From Tetmemena sp. SeJ-2015 (lineage: Eukaryota; Ciliophora; Spirotrichea; Sporadotrichida; Oxytrichidae), in NCBI GenBank assembly GCA_027382625.1, contig JAJKFJ010024429.1, forward strand, positions 1 through 14,620: a DNA stretch of 14,620 bases, written 5' to 3'. Position 1 is the stretch's first letter; the number at the start of each line of letters is the position of its first letter. A program made the position numbers and the translations under genes. Under the pieces are notes generated by a model. That model was not told the DNA's origin and did not search any database. It was given only the letters and a program-made list of their open reading frames with translations. Positions 1-7,622 of this stretch are shown one piece after another.

Positions 1-4
1 ATAA

Positions 5-1613
5 TCAGCTTGAACTCTTGGAGTTAATTTTCGATTCATAGAACTCTACTAAAATCTTTGGGCACAGTTCTTTGGCCTCTGCGTTACTAATTTAAAGCTC
101 AAGTGGTTTCACTCCATTCGCTCTCTCTTTCCATTCTATTGTTACATGAATTTGCTTGTCTATAAGTTTGGCCCCAGATATCCTCAGTGGGATATCTCTC
201 TCGAAACTTCCTTACTCTGGTAAATCCATCAAGTCATCTTTCATGATGTCCTCTATGTCCGACCCATTTATTCCACAATAAGTATCATCATTCTGTTCAG
301 TCATCTCATTTAGAGTCTCAGTATTTCAACTCAAACAAAATCAAAGTATCATTCACCACCACCTTTTTCTTTCTTCCTCGCTTCTTTTTGGGCGACTTGT
401 TTTCTGGCTTGGCTTTTTTGGGTGTTTTGGGACTCTTTATTCTCCTTATCTTCCTAGGAGTTTTATAGATTTAGCTTTAGTCATTTGTTTCAGTGAAGCC
501 ACCTGTGTATGAATTTTAGATTTACTCTTCCTCTTTTGCTCTTTATCTCTAAGAGTGGAAACTTTTAATAGATTCTAGTACCAGCATCTACTCCTCAATC
601 TGCTATTGTTAAATAGAAATCATCTACTTCTACCTCAATAGGATGTTCATCTATTCATCTGCTTCTTCTACTATCTTCTTTGTCATGTGAGATTGATGTC
701 TGCTGCTCTGCCTAACATTATTTGCAGAATTAGTTGCCTTGAGCTGTTGCTTAAAGTCATTTTGAAAATGGATCGAATCCTCATTAAATTAGGCTTTCAT
801 AACTGAAGGTTATCTTTGTTGAGCAAAGATGTCTTCATTAAAATCATTGGTTATATTGAGTCTGCTATTTCTTTTTAACCAACCTTTCTTGATTTACTTG
901 CTATTATCGCTGATTAAATGAAATTATTAAAAATTGATAGGGCACTGGTTTATTATCGGATTCGATTCGTTGTTATCCTTTTTAACAGCAAGATATTAAA
1001 CCGAAGGTTGTGATTGACTATTATGCAGTGAATTAGATAAATGAGCATTTTTATTAAGTTGCGCAGAAATTACACTCCCTTGCGCACTCGGCTTTAAAGA
1101 AACTTGACTTATCATGGATTAGGACTAGGCGATGTTAGTGTTGTTATGGTTATTAACCACCTCATACTAAATTTAAGAGTCATACTCAAAGCACCCATCT
1201 CTTTAACTTGGTAGCTAATTCTCCACATTATTTTAGAGTACATAGTTAGAACATATGGACACACTCGTACTCTGGCCCTAGCCGTTGCTCATATTTATAA
1301 GCTCATTCTATCTGTCAAATTCTTTGAGAAGCTCCTTCACATTTTATAGGTTACTAAGAGGCTCCCAAGTTGCTTGATCCTCTGCAAATCCCTCCCATTT
1401 CACCAAGTAGAAAATCTTTCTCCCCTCCTTCTTTTTAGCCATTATCCGCTCCACTGTGTAAATGGAGCCGTCATTTTCTGTATCATTTGTAAGTTAAGCA
1501 GTCTCAGATGGGTGAAGAACTTAATATGGCTCGTACAGATCGTCTTCCTCCAATAAAAAGATACAGTTTAAGATAATATAATAACTGCTTCGCATACTCC
1601 TCGTTATAGACAT
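5..1613 (-). CDS. HP1-like chromodomain and chromo shadow domain protein
   Basis: Read on the minus strand with TAA/TAG as Gln, the frame is open from ATG (1613-1611) to an interruption at 317-359, then continues in another frame to TGA at 7-5; about 522 residues after removal. Residues about 51-100 are a chromodomain (YTVERIM, FYLVKWEGF, TWEPLSNL). Its Y52, W73 and F76 match the three-residue cage that binds methyl-lysine in HP1. A long Gln/Asn/Ser-rich linker follows. About residues 385-419 are very basic, with an AT-hook-like KKKRGRKKK. The C-terminal 60 residues (ISGAKLIDKQI, VTIEWKER, CPKILVEFYE) are a chromo shadow domain, the HP1 dimerisation module. Expected role: heterochromatin protein reading H3K9me or H3K27me in the nucleus. 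Ciliate relatives include Tetrahymena Hhp1p and the DNA-elimination protein Pdd1p; which is closest cannot be told here. An in-frame ATG at 1595 is an alternative start. The gene is not scrambled. Confidence 0.88.
317..359 (-). other. short interruption in the HP1-like gene: GT-AG intron or IES
   Basis: Without removal the frame hits TGA just after the basic stretch. Two solutions restore the chromo shadow frame. One is a 40-bp GT...AG intron at 356-317 (GTGAATG to ACTGAG). The other is a 43-bp IES between two copies of AATGA. They give VVTLNEMTE or VVVNEMTE. The intron 5' site is weak compared with the GTAAG introns of the flippase genes, so neither is preferred. Confidence 0.75.
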
Positions 1614-2028
1614 ATTAAAGCAGAATTTAATAAGAAATAATCTATTTAAATTAAAAAAGGTTTAGTCGATTAGAGCGAGCTGGTTTTATTGAGCTGCTCT
1701 CCCACTCTTCCTCACCATGTGTTCAAAATAATTTAAAGGGTGGATAAAAGTGTTTGTTATCTCTCTCTTTGATCTTATTAAAATTGAATAATTAATTAAA
1801 CCCGAAGATTCAAAATTGAAATTAATCTTTATTGAAAAATTACCCCTTTATTTCAGAAGATAAATCTAAGAACAGGTGCAAATTTACAGCTGCTAGGATT
1901 CTCCAGACTGTATCTATCTCGCTCGTATCTTTCTTTTAATAGTTTATTTTGTATATATGCTAAATATCTTACAAAAATCATTCTTAGCTCATCGAATAAT
2001 TTGCATTTTGAACCTCTATGTTGTTTGG
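1614..2028. other. AT-rich spacer between the HP1-like gene and flippase gene A
   Basis: No supportable gene. It holds the 5' flank of the HP1-like gene and the flank of flippase block 2. A short open stretch on the minus strand downstream of the block 2 pointer (2028-1985) ends in TGA and has no recognisable similarity. No telomere-like G4T4/C4A4 tract is present. Confidence 0.5.
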
Positions 2029-2271
2029 GATTCTTTAGATATTCTAAAATAATATTTTTATTTAAGTGTCATCAATTTAATAGATATTCTGGAAAACAGG
2101 GATCCAGAGAGACTTAGGAAAAGATTTTTGGTATTTGAATCGAAAATCTAGAGAGCTCCCATTGAATGCTCATATAATTAATCTTCGGACTCTCCAAACT
2201 TTCTCTAATCTGAGATATGCTCATCCAAGTCAAAAATTGTAAAATCCTTTTGAAAGATGCAGCATGAATAA
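2029..2271 (-). CDS. P4-ATPase gene A, block 2 (inverted middle piece of P domain)
   Basis: Minus-strand segment starting with pointer TTATTCATGCT (2271-2261), which matches the end of block 1 at 3567-3557. Joining there gives QIAYSC followed by CIFQKDFTIFDLDE in frame. This is the P-domain stretch after TGDKGETA in P4-ATPases. It continues through YEHSMGAL and NLFLSLSGSLFSR, the region that usually reads as a [V/I]xG[T/S]xL strand. The piece ends in pointer CTAAAGAATC (2038-2029), which recurs at the start of block 3 (2337-2346) in the same codon phase. A 45-bp insert inside it (2046-2090) is probably an IES. The piece is meaningless alone: it has no start, no stop and no catalytic motif. 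It lies upstream of block 3 and in opposite orientation to it, so it is a germline gene fragment to be unscrambled rather than a gene remnant. Confidence 0.85.
2046..2090 (-). other. candidate 45-bp IES in gene A block 2, pointer AGAATATCTA
   Basis: A 10-bp direct repeat AGAATATCTA occurs at 2090-2081 and 2045-2036 on the minus strand. Removing one copy and the insert keeps the frame (45 is a multiple of 3) and shortens the loop between SGSLFSR and ESVVIYR to about the usual P4 length. The piece of retained sequence left between this pointer and the next (CTAAAGAATC) would be only 17 bp, with the two pointers overlapping by 3 bases. Confidence 0.6.
2261..2271 (-). repeat. pointer TTATTCATGCT, gene A block 1/2 junction (block 2 copy)
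   Basis: Identical 11-mer at 3557-3567, same orientation. Recombination between the copies joins block 1 to block 2 in frame (TAT TCA TGC T). Confidence 0.85.
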
Positions 2272-2336
2272 ATAGTTAAAAATTAAAATCCTTTATAAAA
2301 AAAACTATAATATGTAGAAAATAAACATAGAGGCAA

Positions 2337-2346
2337 CTAAAGAATC
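2337..2346 (+). repeat. pointer CTAAAGAATC, gene A block 2/3 junction (block 3 copy)
   Basis: Inverted relative to its partner at 2029-2038, as expected for a junction that requires inversion. Both copies are read as (N)CT AAA GAA TC(N), giving SKES, so the join keeps the frame. Confidence 0.8.
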
Positions 2347-3504
2347 TCTTACTGATAGCAGAAATAGTTTCATACAAAATTTAAATAATGTTTAAGAATC
2401 AGTGGTCATTTATAGATGCTCACCTGCTTAAAAAGCTGAAATTGCTAGCTTTGTAAAGAAGCAATTCAAAAATGCGGTTACCTTAGCTATTGGAGATGGC
2501 GCTAATGATGTAAATATGATATAGCAAGCACATGTCGGAATTGGAATACTGGGGAAAGAAGGAAACTATGATTTAATTGGATGTATTTTCACTTAAGATT
2601 TAAATTATAAGCTGCCCAATTTTCAGATTATGCTATTTCAAAGTTCAAGCATCTACGAAGGCTTTTGTTTTGGCATGGAAGAGGCTTTGCTCTGAGATTT
2701 TCGAACTTCGCTAAATGGTTTGTCTACAAAAATACCATCTATAGTATTGTGCTTTTGTACTTCAGCTTTTAGAACGGCTTCTCAGCTACCTCACAAATGT
2801 CAGATCTCTTTTACTCTTTATATGATGCGGGCATTACGACCTTTGCTATCGCTTTCTATGGAGTATTAGAATAGGACATCAGCTTCAGCCACACTAAAGA
2901 TGAAAGCAAAATAGGATTTTAGCTAGCACACTACTAAAAAACTTATGAGATATGTTTGAAGATTAAGTAGTTTAAAATTATATTTACGATCACACTAGAT
3001 AAAAGTCACTTCAGACCACATTTAAAAATCAATGGCAAACATTTTATCAATTAAAATATGAGATAAACATTGCTTTACTACTTTCTATGGTTGATTTACA
3101 TATTCATTAGTAGCGTCCCTATCTACTTTGTTCCTCAATATGCTTACCTAAATACTGCTGTAAGTGAGACAGGTTTGATAGACGGGATGTATGTTGTGGG
3201 ATTTGTGTCGACCAATATCATGTTCTTAAGTCATCACTTAATGCTTTGTATTGGCACTAGAAATTTCTCTGTACAAACTGTCCTCTGGTACTCTATCTCG
3301 TTCATATTCTACTTCCCTCTGATAATAGGCATTGAAAATCTCATTCCCGGAGGAGGACTGTACTAAAGTGCTTTTACAGATGCCATGGCTTAGCCTTAGT
3401 ATTGGCTGTCTACTATGATTGGAACAGCAATGGTAGTCCTGCCCTATTATATTGTCCACGTGATATGGTTCAATCATCTTCATCCTAAATTTACCAAAAA
3501 TTGA
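2337..3504 (+). CDS. P4-ATPase gene A, block 3 (GDGAND to C-terminus)
   Basis: Plus-strand C-terminal part of the flippase, stop TGA at 3502-3504. Order of motifs: ESVVIYRCSPAQKA, then LAIGDGANDVNMIQQAHVG (the Mg-binding hinge of the P domain; the two Q are TAG and CAA), then QAAQFSDYAI and RRLLFWHGR just before membrane segment 5. Five to six more membrane segments follow (KWFVYKNTIYS; DLFYSLYDAGITTFA; YYFLWLIYIFISS; VGFVSTNIMFLSHH; VLWYSISFIFYFP; MIGTAMVVLPYYIVHVIWF). It contains two IESs, at 2567-2607 and 2943-3050. It begins with a pointer shared with block 2, not with an ATG. Only 65 bp separate its pointer from that of block 2, and only 52 bp separate its stop from the block 1 pointer. 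Any 3' untranslated sequence and telomere-addition site must lie in that last gap. Confidence 0.9.
2567..2607 (+). other. 41-bp IES, pointer TA
   Basis: Splits GKEGN from QAAQFSD. It is flanked by TA/TA (2567-2568 and 2608-2609) and is AT-rich. Removal gives AAC TAA GCT GCC. It has no GT...AG ends. Paralog B has a 19-bp insert at the same place. Confidence 0.85.
2943..3050 (+). other. 108-bp IES, pointer TTA, TGA-free and a multiple of 3
   Basis: Without removal the frame stays open but adds 36 residues in the short loop before membrane segment 7. Removal between TTA at 2943 and TTA at 3051 gives HYQKTQNMRQTLLYYFLW, matching the spacing in paralog B, which has a 52-bp insert with the same pointer at this place. 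A 9-bp repeat TATGAGATA also flanks most of it (2944, 3057), but excision there would break the frame. Confidence 0.7.
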
Positions 3505-3556
3505 TGTGCTAACTCTTTAATTTTAGATTTTACTTTACTCATTGAAAATTATTAGA

Positions 3557-3567
3557 AGCATGAATAA
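3557..3567 (-). repeat. pointer TTATTCATGCT, gene A block 1/2 junction (block 1 copy)
   Basis: Partner of 2261-2271. Beyond it the minus-strand reading (TCTAATAATTTT...) no longer resembles a P4-ATPase. Confidence 0.85.
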
Positions 3568-5851
3568 GCTATTTGCTAGGCAGTTTCTCCCTTGTCTCCA
3601 GTGAGCATCCATACCTTAATTTTAGCTTCCTTAAAATCCTGAATGCATCTTTATACATCCTCTTATAAAAGATCTTCCACTCCTGTTGTTCCTAGTAGCT
3701 CCAAATTTTCCTCTAAATTTTCCATTGACTTCTCAAGTTCTATGTCAGATATGTTTTTCATTGCAAATGCTAATGTCCTGTATCCTTTAGCACTAAATTG
3801 ATCCAGTCCTTGTAAAGTAGCTAAGTCGTTGTATTTAAGAATTCCTACCTTTGATTTTATAGAGGAGTCTGCTCCTTTACTAAAAAGAATAACTTCATTT
3901 GTCTCCTAATTCCTAACCAACACACTCATCATTCTTCTTTCAGAAGTGAACTCTATCACTTTTAAAATTTTATAAGATTCTTCTTAGCCACCTATCATTA
4001 CTTTCATTACATCTGAGTCTCTGAATTTTAATTTAGCAAAAGAAGAATCGTGAGCCATTTACAAAAGTATCAATTCATCTTAAGATGCGCCTGAGAGATG
4101 CTCCGTACCATCTCTATTCTTGATGATTACGATGTCGTGACAAATGCATAGGCAGCGCATAAAGTTCACGAAGTTTTCATTCTCTTTCAGTGACATGCAA
4201 AAACTCTTTAGATCAGTTTAAAATTATTATTGATCAGTTTCCTTTTCATCATAAATAATTCCATCTATGCAAAGAGAACGAAAGATCAACTCATTCTAAG
4301 TTAGCGTGCCCGTTTTATCACACAAGAGGTAATTGATATTTCCAAGTTCTTCATGAAGAGTCAAATTCTGAACTCTGCATGATCTTATCTGATAATTGTC
4401 CTCATCTATATCAATCATTTCGACATCGTTCTCAAAGAATGTGGCATAATACATTTTCATCCCTTCTAGAGTTAAAATCATGGAGAGTGGGACAACGGAA
4501 TTCATCAAAATGAAGTAAGAACCAAGAGCGTTTAAACCCCAATAGCGTGCATTTGGATCATCCTCAGGGAAAACATATTTCAGTTAGGCAGCATTATTCA
4601 GGATGTAGGAATACTCAACTCCTGCCATCACTAAAGAATAAGATTTAATTTTAAAGTGACAATGATAAGCAAGATGAGGTTGGTGACAATTATATAGTTG
4701 AGTTTCTTTTCTAAAACAGATTGCTTGTAGTGATAGCTTCCAGAATTCTGAGATATTTTTGTGTCTCTTCCCGCATATGCAACAATAGCAAGGATACTGT
4801 CTGAATTCTTTAATTGAGCTCCCTATGTTTAAGATAAATTATTTAGGAAGTCTTACAGCAAGAAGAAATTGTCTAGCTCCTATATCATATGATTCCTGAT
4901 TCAAGCTATTTTATACTCTCAGAATAATCTGCCCATGAAAATCGTAGAGATTTTTACTTGGTTGATTACAAAGCAATCACAGATCATCTAATCTATGAAA
5001 AAGTTCCCTCTCGACACTGGATATGGGCACTTTAGGTTTCAAATTTTTTTCACCGTCTAGAGACGCAGTTTAAATGAAGCACTGACTTTTAATATATAGG
5101 AAAATTATTATGACTTGACTATTTCTAATCAGAAGATATTGGGAATTCCTTCTTCATTTCTTCTTATATTAAATATAAACTCTTCTTGAATCAGCTTTTC
5201 TTGAAGCAGCTGTTTTGTTTCCTCATTTATCTCAAGATCCTCCTTGAATATTAAGTTGCCCTGTCCATTTTTCTAATCTTGGCTCTCATTTGCAATATTT
5301 TCAGCATTGGTTGATAATAGGATGCAGTCTGCTGGAATCTACTAGTTATTGTTGATCTTGACGATGTCTCCAACTTTAAGATTTGCACATTTGACTTTCT
5401 TGAAATTGACAGTGCCATTTTGATTAAACTCAACTCTTTCGTAAAGGCGGTTGTTTGTAGTTTTATCTTAGCGGTATCGCTTAAGATCAGCAATCAATTC
5501 CCTAATCATTCCAAGCACTACTACAGCAGTGAGAGGGATGATAGTTGAGAGGTTGCTGTTCGTACTGATATCAGGGATGCTTTAAAGAACAGCATTCACT
5601 AGGTAGAATACATTAGTCACTTTTGTGAATTAGATCAGCAGAGACACAGGCAAAAATGTAAACCTAAGGTCAAAGTTAAATTCAAATGAAAGGTAAATAG
5701 ACAGACAAGATAATTCTTTTAGAATTTAAAATTTACTCATCTTACATATAAAATTATTATAAATCGTTTCAATAAATATTGTACTTAGTAGATGATACTC
5801 TGTTGCCTGAAAATCATTCTTATTATGCTTTTACGAGCACGTCATTTTCAT
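3557..5851 (-). CDS. P4-ATPase gene A, block 1 (N-terminus to TGDKGETA)
   Basis: Minus-strand N-terminal two-thirds of a phospholipid flippase, an ATP-driven pump moving lipids to the cytosolic leaflet. In order: NDFQATEYHLLS-TFLPVSLLIQF (entry to membrane segment 1), LSTIIPLTAVVVLGMIREL (segment 2), KVGDIVKI and IPADCILLS, then CFIQTASLDGEKNLK (actuator loop with DGE). Next come CNQPSKNLYDF, membrane segments 3 and 4 with the P4 motif as PLSM, and CDKTGTLTQNE (phosphorylated Asp about residue 436, codon 4319-4317). The block ends with SGASQDELI, FTSERRMMSVLVRN, FSKGAD, GVEDLLQEDV and VWMLTGDKGETAQQIAYSC. The start used is ATG 5851; the frame is open further upstream (DLKVYC at 5896), so the true start may be earlier. 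It contains one intron, four clear IESs and one in-frame TGA (4977-4979). It ends in the pointer to block 2. Confidence 0.9.
4637..4656 (-). other. 20-bp IES, pointer CTTTA
   Basis: Lies in membrane segment 3. The copies of CTTTA are at 4656-4652 and 4636-4632. Removal avoids a TGA and gives LLIIVTLVMAGVEYSY in frame. Paralog B has no insert here, so this one is specific to A. Confidence 0.8.
4823..4856 (-). other. 34-nt spliceosomal intron GTAAG...ATAG
   Basis: Phase 0, between RQFLLA and GAQLKN. Paralog B has a 59-nt GTAAG...TTTTAG intron at the same codon boundary. Shared position and canonical ends separate it from the IESs. Confidence 0.85.
4974..5003 (-). other. segment with in-frame TGA; candidate 30-bp IES, pointer CTTT
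   Basis: The frame reads RELFHRLDDL-TGA-LLCNQPSKN. CTTT at 5003-5000 and at 4973-4970 would allow a 30-bp excision (a multiple of 3) giving RELCNQPSKN. Paralog B has a 53-bp IES close to this position. Keeping the segment gives a loop length nearer to B, in which case the TGA is a real nonsense codon. The sequence alone does not decide. Confidence 0.45.
5089..5116 (-). other. 28-bp IES, pointer AAGTCA
   Basis: Just upstream of CFIQTASLDGEKN. Direct repeats at 5116-5111 and 5088-5083. Together with the 22-bp IES it turns a frame ending in TGA into EEMKKEFPISSDQKQSSQCFIQT. Paralog B has a 45-bp insert one to three codons away. Confidence 0.8.
5166..5187 (-). other. 22-bp IES, pointer AAGAAGA
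   Basis: Direct repeat AAGAAGA at 5187-5181 and 5165-5159. Removal shifts the frame by one and, with the next IES, opens it into the actuator motif. No equivalent in B. Confidence 0.75.
5661..5783 (-). other. 123-bp IES before membrane segment 1, pointer TACA
   Basis: Joins EYHLLS to TFLPVSLLIQF. TACA at 5783-5780 and 5660-5657; the length is a multiple of 3 and the insert is TGA-free in frame. An AT-rich insert of 165-173 bp interrupts B at the same place. Confidence 0.7.
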
Positions 5852-5896
5852 CCTTTGATAGTCTTTTTGAAAAGTTAGGCAATAAACCTTTAAATC

Positions 5897-6235
5897 TATA
5901 ATGGATTAAAATAAAATACTTAATTCAAATTATTTTTAATCTATAAAATGAAGATAAAGATTCAAAATGAATTCTATAGTTTATTATAATAAATTTATTC
6001 CAATTAAGTTTATGACTCTTTAATCCTAAGGGCTAGTTTTCTTGAATGATTAGAGGAAAGTGGATTTCATTTTATTTTATAAAAATATCCATCAAACAAA
6101 TCTTAATCAATCTAAATACTAAGCTTAAAAGTATAAGTATTACTGTAATATCTTTACAAAGAAACTTTGCAAAACTATCATGCTTATGATATTTAAATTC
6201 CATGTTCAAGTTTTTAAGCTCTCATAAATACTTTA
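5897..6235. other. AT-rich spacer between flippase genes A and B
   Basis: About 340 bp without a supportable gene. It holds the 5' flank of gene A and the eliminated flank beyond gene B block 2. No RNA gene or telomere-like repeat seen. Confidence 0.5.
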
Positions 6236-6248
6236 ATTATTGAAGTCA
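6236..6248 (-). repeat. pointer TGACTTCAATAAT, gene B block 2/3 junction (block 2 copy)
   Basis: A 13-bp pointer, inverted relative to its partner at 6509-6521. Both copies are read (N)TG ACT TCA ATA AT(N), i.e. LTSII. Confidence 0.9.
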
Positions 6249-6481
6249 ACTTAGATGCTTCATTAAATATGATTAAAATAAGGCTTTAATTTTATTCATC
6301 CACGTTTTCACTTTTCATTAGAGCTATTAGTGTTGTTCCTGATATAAGGATAGAGTAAGATTATTTGGGGCTAGAAAGAAATTTATCCCAGTCTCTAAAT
6401 TATTCTGATAAAGGAAAGCTCTCATCTATTTTTAGCACAGAGCTATTTTTATTTATAATTCCACACGACAAGCCTATTTAG
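6236..6481 (-). CDS. P4-ATPase gene B, block 2 (inverted middle piece of P domain)
   Basis: Minus-strand segment from pointer CTAAATAGGCTT (6481-6470), shared with the end of block 1 (7622-7611), to pointer TGACTTCAATAAT (6248-6236), shared with the start of block 3. Joined, it reads TANQIGLSCGIINKN, FRDWDKFL, YSILISGTTLIALMKSE and NEASKLTSIIKDAESVV without any stop. This is the P-domain segment missing from blocks 1 and 3. It has no IES. It corresponds to gene A block 2 and lies in the same place and orientation relative to the other blocks. Its two junctions fall about two codons earlier and several codons later in the protein than those of A, so the pointers themselves are not conserved. 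Confidence 0.88.
6470..6481 (-). repeat. pointer CTAAATAGGCTT, gene B block 1/2 junction (block 2 copy)
   Basis: A 12-bp pointer in the same orientation as its partner at 7611-7622. The join gives AAC TAA ATA GGC TTG TCG TGT, i.e. NQIGLSC. Confidence 0.9.
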
Positions 6482-6508
6482 ATTTTAATTCTATCTTCAA
6501 ATATAAAA

Positions 6509-6521
6509 TGACTTCAATAAT
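6509..6521 (+). repeat. pointer TGACTTCAATAAT, gene B block 2/3 junction (block 3 copy)
   Basis: Partner of 6236-6248. Only 27 bp separate it from the block 1/2 pointer at 6470-6481. Confidence 0.9.
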
Positions 6522-7568
6522 CAAAGATGCAGAGTCAGTTGTAATTTACAGATGCTCGCCTGCACAGAAAGCAGATATTGTGAGCTTTGTGAAGCATAAA
6601 ATATAGGGATCAGTGACTCTAGCAATAGGGGATGGTGCCAATGACGTGAATATGATTTAACAGGCTCATGTTGGGGTAGGAATCTTCGGCAAAGAAGGAA
6701 ACTAAGCATTTTATTTATTTTTAAGCAGCTCAGTTTTCAGACTATGCTGTACCTAAGTTTAAGCATTTGAGGAGGCTTTTGTTCTGGCATGGAAGATCCT
6801 TCGGAGTTAGGTTTTCAAATTTCTCTAAATGGTTTGTATACAAGAACAGCTTATACAGCATCGCCCTACTATACTATTGCCATTATAATGACTTCTCAGC
6901 TACATCTATCTTTTCAGATTTATTCTATTCACTGTATGATGTAGGAATTACAACTCTTGCAATAGTGTACTATGCTTTGCTAGACTAAGATGTATCTTTC
7001 TAGCACTCTGGTAATGAAGAAGCAATAGGTTTCAAGCTTTCACATTACTAAACTTTAAAATAAAATGTCAAATTAAGTTTGTATTTTCTTCTATATTTAT
7101 GGACATGTTAGAGATAAAGTTTTAGGAAAGACTTTCTTTCACTACATGCTTTGGCTTGCTTACACTTTCATCGCAAGTGTACCTCTATATTTCATACCAG
7201 CAACTTCTTATTAACTATCTATCGTATCTATAAATGGGCACACAGAAGACATATATGTTATTGGTTTTGCTATAATGACAATCATGAGCTTTAACCATCA
7301 CTTAATACTGGTAATTGGAACAAGAAACTTTACTAAATCAACAATAGTATTCTACATAATATCACAGGTTTTGTACATGCCGATTATAGTTTATGCCGAA
7401 AACATATTAACAGGAGGTGGGCTATATATGGCTGTATTTTCAGGAGCTATGCATCAGCCTCAGTTTTGGCTTACTAGCATTTTAGGCATCGCAATTCTGA
7501 CTCTACCATACAAGGTAGTAAATATTGTATGGTTTAAAATTCTATATCCTCAATTTATAAATAACTGA
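6509..7568 (+). CDS. P4-ATPase gene B, block 3 (GDGAND to C-terminus)
   Basis: Plus-strand C-terminal part of the second flippase, ending in TGA at 7566-7568. Motifs in order: IIKDAESVVIYRCSPAQKA, LAIGDGANDVNMIQQAHVG, QAAQFSDYAVPKFKHLRR, LLFWHGRSFGVRFSNFSKW, then membrane segments 5-10 (SIALLYYCHY; DLFYSLYDVGITTLAIVYY; FHYMLWLAYTFIASVPLYF; VIGFAIMTIMSFNHH; IVFYIISQVLYMPIIVYAEN; LGIAILTLPYKVVNIVWF). It has two IESs (6703-6721 and 7045-7096), both at positions also interrupted in gene A. The C-terminus ends at the same point as in A (YPQFINN against HPKFTKN), so TGA is the natural stop in both. Only 42 bp lie between this stop and the block 1 pointer. Confidence 0.92.
6703..6721 (+). other. 19-bp IES, pointer TAAGCA
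   Basis: TAAGCA at 6703-6708 and 6722-6727. Removal joins KEGN to QAAQFSD. Same position as the 41-bp IES of gene A. Confidence 0.9.
7045..7096 (+). other. 52-bp IES, pointer TTA
   Basis: TTA at 7045-7047 and 7097-7099. Removal corrects a frame shift and gives KLSHYGHVRDKVLGKTFFHY. Same position as the 108-bp insert of gene A. Confidence 0.8.
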
Positions 7569-7610
7569 CTTAAATTCACAGAAATGTCATTCATCACCCC
7601 TTAATTAATT

Positions 7611-7622
7611 AAGCCTATTTAG
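7611..7622 (-). repeat. pointer CTAAATAGGCTT, gene B block 1/2 junction (block 1 copy)
   Basis: Partner of 6470-6481. Beyond it the minus strand reads LINQGVMND and stops, with no P4 similarity. Confidence 0.9.

Noticed and set aside
2944..3065. 9-bp direct repeat TATGAGATA as the pointer of the gene A segment 7 IES
   Set aside because: Excision between the copies removes 113 bp and destroys the reading frame; TTA/TTA (108 bp) keeps it and matches paralog B.
3238..3483. Minus-strand ORF opposite block 3 of gene A, and the plus-strand ORF at 1374-1556
   Set aside because: Shadows of the flippase membrane segments and of the chromodomain respectively.
5664..5702. GT...AG introns just before TFLPVS (5702-5664 in A, 10210-10181 in B)
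   Set aside because: The conserved protein upstream (NDFQATEYHLLS in A) shows a much larger insert at this point flanked by a short repeat, so an IES explains both genes better.
6310..6500. Plus-strand open frame upstream of block 3 of gene B (RAISVVPDIRIEQD and on)
   Set aside because: It is the antisense shadow of block 2, whose minus-strand reading is conserved and fits both pointers.
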